Positions 59,959 through 64,000 of a stretch of DNA of 64,000 nt are shown piece by piece. Made by a program: the position numbers and the translations under genes. Source of the stretch: an uncultured Corynebacterium sp. (GTDB lineage Bacteria; Actinomycetota; Actinomycetes; Mycobacteriales; Mycobacteriaceae); assembly GCF_946222835.1 (NCBI RefSeq), contig NZ_CAMIHD010000003.1, forward strand, positions 103,103-167,102, in the 5' to 3' direction. The first letter of the stretch is position 1. Every line of letters begins with the position of its first letter. The notes under the pieces are model-generated. The model ran no database searches and was not told the DNA's origin. It saw only the letters and a program-made list of their open reading frames with translations.

Positions 59959-61371
59959 TTAAACCTGCTTGTACTCCTCGTTTTCATGACCAAGAATCTG
60001 CAAACCATGGGCGATGGCAAAGAAGGACACGGTCACCACCTGGACGAAAAGCGCCCACTTGAGATCTTCATTGAAGGTCTTGAAATCACCGATACTGCAC
60101 AGATGAGCAATGCCATTGGCGCCGGCCCACACGGCCAAGGTACTAATATAAACCAACTGGTCAGTGGGGGTAATGCCCATCTCGATAACAAACTTGCGCA
60201 GCAGATCCATCATGATGGCAAAGTTCTTGGTCATACCCTCATGCGAGCTGCCATCACCATTGTGTGGAACGACGGAACCGCTGGCCAGCGCAATAATGGA
60301 GCTGAAGCGCTCCGGGTACATCATCGCGTAATTGAAGTAGGCGGCAGCGACAATCTGCAGGCGGTCTACCGTTGGAGTATCTTCTGGGACCGCGGCGAGG
60401 CAGTCTTCGAAGACCTGCGCCATCTCCGTGGTGGTGAGGGTTTCTGCCACCTCACGCAGCGCGAAATCATTGTCCACGATGGTGGTCAGGAAGTCTTTGG
60501 AGGTACCTAGCTTATCGGCCACGTGATCAAAGAAGCGGCGGTCGACACCGCGGCGACCAGCGACGCGCAGCGCGGCCTCAATAATGACCTTCTTGGCTTC
60601 TTCCGGGGCCATTTGCTCCAGGTTATCTGGGGCCACGAAGGGCTTTTCACGCTCGCTGCCCATGACCTTTTCTACAATGCCGCGGGCATCGTTCATAATG
60701 GGGCGGCGCTGCGGGATCTGCTTATCCTTAAACCAATATTGCAGGGCATCAACCACGAGGCGATCCACCTGCTTCAAGTTAGCGGCGCGAATAACGGCAT
60801 GCTGCAGGCGCAAAATGCCCACCACGCTCAGGTGCCCCATGCCGTGGATAACCGACCAGCACGCCAAAGTGATGCGCCCAATTTCTAGAGGGGAAATGTC
60901 CCCATCGTGCGCCACGACGGCACCTTGTTCTTCTGCAAAGCGCTTGACGACGTCCAGCGCCATGTCTACCCCCGGAGTGCCCGACTTCTCCCCCTTGGCC
61001 AAAAGGCAGACGTGCTCCTCATCCAGGGCATCGTAATGCTCGAAAAGGTAGTGGTAGATAGCGGGCTCGTCTTGCGCATAAGCAAAGTAGGCCTCCGCCA
61101 GCTGCATGAGAACATCGCCGCCAGAGTTATCCTCCGGCAGGTGACGCGCCGCTTCCACCATGTACTCAGACATGCGCCGATCCAAGAATACGGGGATTTC
61201 CGCGAGCATGTCTACACCGGTGCCAAATTCCTCAGCCACCACCTGCGGCGAAAGGCCAGCCTGGTCCGCCACAGATTCAACAGTAACGGCCCGCTCTCCT
61301 TCGCAACCCGCTACATAAACAGCGGCTTCCAGGATAATTACCCGCCTGGAAGCCCCATCCAACTGGTACAT
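59959..61371 (-). CDS. Internally duplicated TetR-like regulator
   Basis: 470 residues made of two TetR-like halves. Helix-turn-helix copies: residues 8-58 (VIILEAAVYVAGCEGERAVT, VADQAGLS) and 259-309 (VIIEAALRVAGRRGVDRRF, VADKLGTS). The ligand-binding parts also repeat: AEAYFAYAQDEP near 92 and AAAYFNYAMMYP near 335; ACWSVIHGMGHLSVVG near 170 and AVWAGANGIAHLCSIG near 425. A normal TetR protein is half this length and works as a dimer, so this may be a one-chain pseudo-dimer. It lies upstream of clpB on the same strand; the 133-bp gap holds clpB's own promoter. Ligand and target are unknown. Confidence 0.82.
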   Translation of the reverse strand: MYQLDGASRRVIILEAAVYVAGCEGERAVTVESVADQAGLSPQVVAEEFGTGVDMLAEIPVFLDRRMSEYMVEAARHLPEDNSGGDVLMQLAEAYFAYAQDEPAIYHYLFEHYDALDEEHVCLLAKGEKSGTPGVDMALDVVKRFAEEQGAVVAHDGDISPLEIGRITLACWSVIHGMGHLSVVGILRLQHAVIRAANLKQVDRLVVDALQYWFKDKQIPQRRPIMNDARGIVEKVMGSEREKPFVAPDNLEQMAPEEAKKVIIEAALRVAGRRGVDRRFFDHVADKLGTSKDFLTTIVDNDFALREVAETLTTTEMAQVFEDCLAAVPEDTPTVDRLQIVAAAYFNYAMMYPERFSSIIALASGSVVPHNGDGSSHEGMTKNFAIMMDLLRKFVIEMGITPTDQLVYISTLAVWAGANGIAHLCSIGDFKTFNEDLKWALFVQVVTVSFFAIAHGLQILGHENEEYKQV

Positions 61372-61620
61372 CTAGTTCCCCATCAAGAAAAAATTTATAC
61401 CCGCTGATTCTAACAAATTTTAAGGTACAACGATAGTCCCAATCGAATGGTATTTTCGAGAAAACTATTTTTCATTGATGTTGACGGTGGTAGCACGGCC
61501 GGCAAGCCATGGCCGCGACCGCGTTAGGCTCACCCCACCTCGCACCCGCGAATTATTTTCTTAACTCTAGGGTGGTATTTCTTATACTTTTTTAAGGCAA
61601 GGGGGCGTCGGCAAGCACGG

Positions 61621-62994
61621 CTAAGCCTGCTTCTGCCCTACATGGCCGATACCCTCTTCGAAGATGGTGCCGCGCGGCGGCATAAGACGCATAGATTTGA
61701 AGGCAATGTAGACACCGATGGAAATCGCCAAGGAGATGGCGCCGAAGACTCCGGTGAATCCGTACATAACGGCCATCGGCGCGATAATGGTCCACGAGAT
61801 TTCAAAGGGGCCGAAGCCGATATAGGCCATGCCGTATTCGGATAGCGTGCCGGATTTGAGCTTGGGGTCCACAATTTTGAGAATGGCGATGCCGGTCGCC
61901 ACGGTGGCGGTGGCCCAGCCCCAGCCAAAGATGCCGCGCTCAATCCAGCGCTCGCCAAAGAACTCGGCCGGGAACCATAGCAGGAAGAACACGCAGAAGA
62001 TGGTGCCGAGGACAAAGAGCAGGAGGAGCGCCTGCCAGTAGGAGGCGATGGCAGCTGGGACGATGGCAGCTACACCGAAGGCAATGAGGTAATCGGTGGC
62101 CGCACCGGAGATGGAAGAAATGGAGTCTTTATCCAGATAGTCCTCCGCCCCGACGAAGTTCATAAGCGCACGGAAGAGGAGACCTACCACCATGGACATG
62201 GCAAAAAGCGGCACGGAGACGTTTTCCCAAATGCTACTTAAGCCTTGGTTGATGCCATAGGCGGTCATCACGGTCAAGATGATGAAGCCGAAGTGCAGTG
62301 CGAGCGGTTCAATGGAGGAGGGGTTGGTGGTAGCGCGACCAAGGGACGGGCGATCATCGATGTTTTTAATGTAGCCGCGGCGCAGCTCTTCCGGCAGCTC
62401 CTTAGGCACGTGGGAAACCTTGCCCTTGCGAATGCCCCAGTTGCCGGCGATCACGCCGCCAATGATTGCCGCCAGCGTGCCCACAGTAGCCGAGGTAAAG
62501 CCCAACGAGGACGCGGCATCGGCGCCCACGCCTTCGAGCGCGCCACCCACAGCCGCAGCGGTACCGAAGCCGCCAGTAAAGCCGACGGGAAGCATCATGC
62601 CGAACCAATTCGGGGTATCGAAAAGCGGCGCAAATAGGAAAAGACCCAGGACGATGAACAGCCCCCACTGGCCGGTAAACATCATGGTGGAATAGCCCCA
62701 CATATTGCGCGCACCCTTGCCCATGTTTCCGCCGACTTCCATTGAATAGGCCATAGACGCAAAGACCACCGCAATAAGAATGGAGGTGTAATCGCCCAAA
62801 TTATCGGAGAAGTTGATCCAGCCCAGCACATTAGGGCCAACCAGCAGGCCGATAAGACCGGCGGTAATCGGAGCAGGAAGCAGCAGGTCCTGGAAGATGA
62901 ACTTCACTTGGTGACGCAGGACGTTACCGATGACCATGAGCAAAGAAATCCAGCCCACATCTAGCATGAGCGTATAAGCGGAAAAATCTTCCAT
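61621..62994 (-). CDS. gltS: Sodium/glutamate symporter GltS
   Basis: 457 residues, about ten to twelve membrane helices in two repeats. Conserved parts: LPAPITAGLIGLLVGPNV, PVGFTGGFGTAAAVGGALE (reentrant loop, GGHG-like region) and the second reentrant part near ISGAATDYLIAFGVAAI. It brings glutamate into the cell with Na+. AGAAAGG precedes the ATG. The same order clpB - gltS is known in C. glutamicum. Confidence 0.9.
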   Translation of the reverse strand: MEDFSAYTLMLDVGWISLLMVIGNVLRHQVKFIFQDLLLPAPITAGLIGLLVGPNVLGWINFSDNLGDYTSILIAVVFASMAYSMEVGGNMGKGARNMWGYSTMMFTGQWGLFIVLGLFLFAPLFDTPNWFGMMLPVGFTGGFGTAAAVGGALEGVGADAASSLGFTSATVGTLAAIIGGVIAGNWGIRKGKVSHVPKELPEELRRGYIKNIDDRPSLGRATTNPSSIEPLALHFGFIILTVMTAYGINQGLSSIWENVSVPLFAMSMVVGLLFRALMNFVGAEDYLDKDSISSISGAATDYLIAFGVAAIVPAAIASYWQALLLLFVLGTIFCVFFLLWFPAEFFGERWIERGIFGWGWATATVATGIAILKIVDPKLKSGTLSEYGMAYIGFGPFEISWTIIAPMAVMYGFTGVFGAISLAISIGVYIAFKSMRLMPPRGTIFEEGIGHVGQKQA

Positions 62995-63130
62995 GAGGAC
63001 CCTTTCTAGCTGTGCAATTATGGCGACTTGCCCCCGTTAGAGGGCAAGCGGATAGGGAATACAATACCTGCCACCAAGTGAGCCACAACATAGGATCCCA
63101 CTTTCACCCCCACTTACTATAAGAGCAGTG

Positions 63131-63169
63131 GCCGCGTGCCGACTAGCTCTGCCCCAATCCGCACGCGGC
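63131..63169. promoter_or_regulatory. Inverted repeat around the flavohaemoglobin promoter
   Basis: GCCGCGTGC (63131-63139) and GCACGCGGC (63161-63169) are perfect 9-bp arms 21 bp apart. With a transcript start at the ATG (63190), the arms lie at about -59 to -51 and -29 to -21, one on each side of the -35 region. That is a good place for an operator; the binding protein is unknown. Confidence 0.5.
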
Positions 63170-63175
63170 GCACAT

Positions 63176-63181
63176 TAGAAT
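63176..63181 (+). promoter_or_regulatory. -10 box of the flavohaemoglobin gene
   Basis: TAGAAT, 8 nt before the ATG at 63190, with no Shine-Dalgarno; a leaderless message is likely. Confidence 0.5.
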
Positions 63182-63189
63182 GGTCAAGC

Positions 63190-64000
63190 ATGTGGGAATT
63201 GGGCGAGCATTTTCGAAATCACGCAGAAGAGTACCGCGATGCGGTGCACGAGCATTTTTTTAATGCGGTGCCCGAATCCCGGCAGATTTTTGCCCTGTCC
63301 ATGCGCGATACTCATACCTCCCTGGTGCCTGCGCTGGCGTGGGTGATTGAGCATACGGAGCCTGGAAAGCCTTTGCTTGCCGACGTCTCCGCAAAGCTTA
63401 CCCAGCTCGCCCTCGACCACCGCCGACATGGGTTTCCCGCCGAAGTATATTCCCGTTTTGCAGACGCCCTCGTGGCGGGCCTGCGGGTTTTGGCACTGAC
63501 GCAGTATCAATACAACTTTTCCTGCGACGTCATTAACCAGATATGCGAGACAATGGCCGAGACTGCACGGGAATCCGACGCTGCGGGCGAGGCACCGGCA
63601 CATTCGGCACAGGTAGTGGCTGTGGATCATCCCACGCGCGATACTTCCATTATTCGCGTGGAAGCCGGTTTAGCCGTGCCTTATCAACCGGGACAGCACT
63701 TTCCCGTGACCACACAGTACTTGCCCGGTCAATGGCGGATGCTTACTCCCGCGCAGCCCAGCGACGGGACTGGACAGGTAGTCTTCCACGTTGCCGCTAC
63801 AGGCGCGGCCTCCCGGTCCCTCGCGCACGCACAGCCCGGCGATTGGTGGACGCTGGGCCAGCCCGCCGGCGGCATCAGCCTCCCCAACGCAGGCGCAGGT
63901 GAACTGGTCATCATTTCCTACGGCACCGGCTGGGCTACGGCTCGCTGCGCGGCGCTCGCCGCGCTGAGCACTGGTGACCGCAGCCAAGTCCAAGTACCAC
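63190..64000 (+). CDS. Flavohaemoglobin-like protein, 3' end beyond the window
   Basis: 270 codons are visible, with no stop before the window end. Residues ~1-135 are a globin: CD1 Phe in SRQIFALS, proximal His in LALDHRRHGFP. Residues ~140 on are a ferredoxin-reductase domain (VPYQPGQHFPVTTQYLPG, VVFHVAATGAASRSLAHAQPGDWWTLGQPAGG, IISYGTGWATARC). The usual B10 Tyr is Phe (EHFFNAV), and the FAD motif RxYS is replaced by RMLT. Those changes resemble the type II flavohaemoglobins of mycobacteria (Rv0385, also beside clpB) more than the NO-dioxygenase Hmp. Confidence 0.82.
   Translation, partial: MWELGEHFRNHAEEYRDAVHEHFFNAVPESRQIFALSMRDTHTSLVPALAWVIEHTEPGKPLLADVSAKLTQLALDHRRHGFPAEVYSRFADALVAGLRVLALTQYQYNFSCDVINQICETMAETARESDAAGEAPAHSAQVVAVDHPTRDTSIIRVEAGLAVPYQPGQHFPVTTQYLPGQWRMLTPAQPSDGTGQVVFHVAATGAASRSLAHAQPGDWWTLGQPAGGISLPNAGAGELVIISYGTGWATARCAALAALSTGDRSQVQVP

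Overview
The window is a high-G+C actinobacterial chromosome segment that I read as Corynebacterium. Three things point there. (1) The order groEL2 – porH – porA – ppk2 encodes the tiny O-mycoloylated cell-wall porins known only from corynebacteria. (2) The order glnX – glnH – pknG, then ackA – pta – fprA, matches C. glutamicum. (3) Blocks correspond to the M. tuberculosis order: YbdK ligase / LytR_C protein / DUF3263 / def / GNAT / xthA, and fba / GH76 ... pyrE / membrane protein / clpB / flavohaemoglobin. The species cannot be fixed from the sequence alone. Synteny statements come from memory, not from a search.

Layout. 0–6 kb: an orphan DUF559-type nuclease behind two copies of a 56-bp hairpin unit, a rhodanese, and a MarR regulator directly followed by a 1300-aa NRPS-like protein. 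6–9 kb: a secreted metallophosphoesterase and a secreted lipase-like hydrolase. 9–13 kb: ppk2, the two mini-porins (porA has only 43 codons), a 670-bp gene-free stretch, and CIRCE-controlled groEL2. 13–16.6 kb: an OPT transporter and an M20 dipeptidase. 16.6–25 kb: the Mrp antiporter operon (fused mrpAB, then C–G) with a GT87 mannosyltransferase behind it. 25–31.3 kb: a mycobacteria-like block (carboxylate-amine ligase, LytR_C, DUF3263, def, GNAT, xthA) plus cardiolipin synthase. 31.4–39 kb: an ABC-2 exporter, a Nudix protein and glnX-glnH-pknG, which senses amino acids and controls 2-oxoglutarate dehydrogenase through OdhI. 38.9–40 kb: a PIN/HTH toxin–antitoxin pair of lower G+C inserted before pta-ackA. 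42.8–49.6 kb: fprA, GNAT, purT, purA, a degenerate DAG-kinase-like protein and a FUSC membrane protein. 49.7–50.8 kb: an HNH endonuclease gene broken by one amber codon. 50.9–59.9 kb: fba, GH76, TrmH-type methylase, pyrE, a low-complexity membrane protein, a rhodanese without its catalytic cysteine, and clpB under a HAIR/SigH-type promoter. 60–64 kb: an internally duplicated TetR-like protein, gltS, and the start of a flavohaemoglobin cut by the window end.

Many genes have a TANNNT box 6–8 nt before the start codon and no Shine-Dalgarno sequence, so leaderless transcription is common here; this was used to choose several starts. I saw no rRNA, tRNA, CRISPR array, prophage or insertion sequence. 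Most of the window is ordinary core genome. The most unusual points are the twin hairpin units before the nuclease gene, the tandem TetR protein, the triplicated Thr-containing motif in PknG, the Ser-for-Cys rhodanese, the amber-interrupted HNH gene, the 16-bp divergent leaderless promoter pair and the atypical flavohaemoglobin with its flanking inverted repeat.
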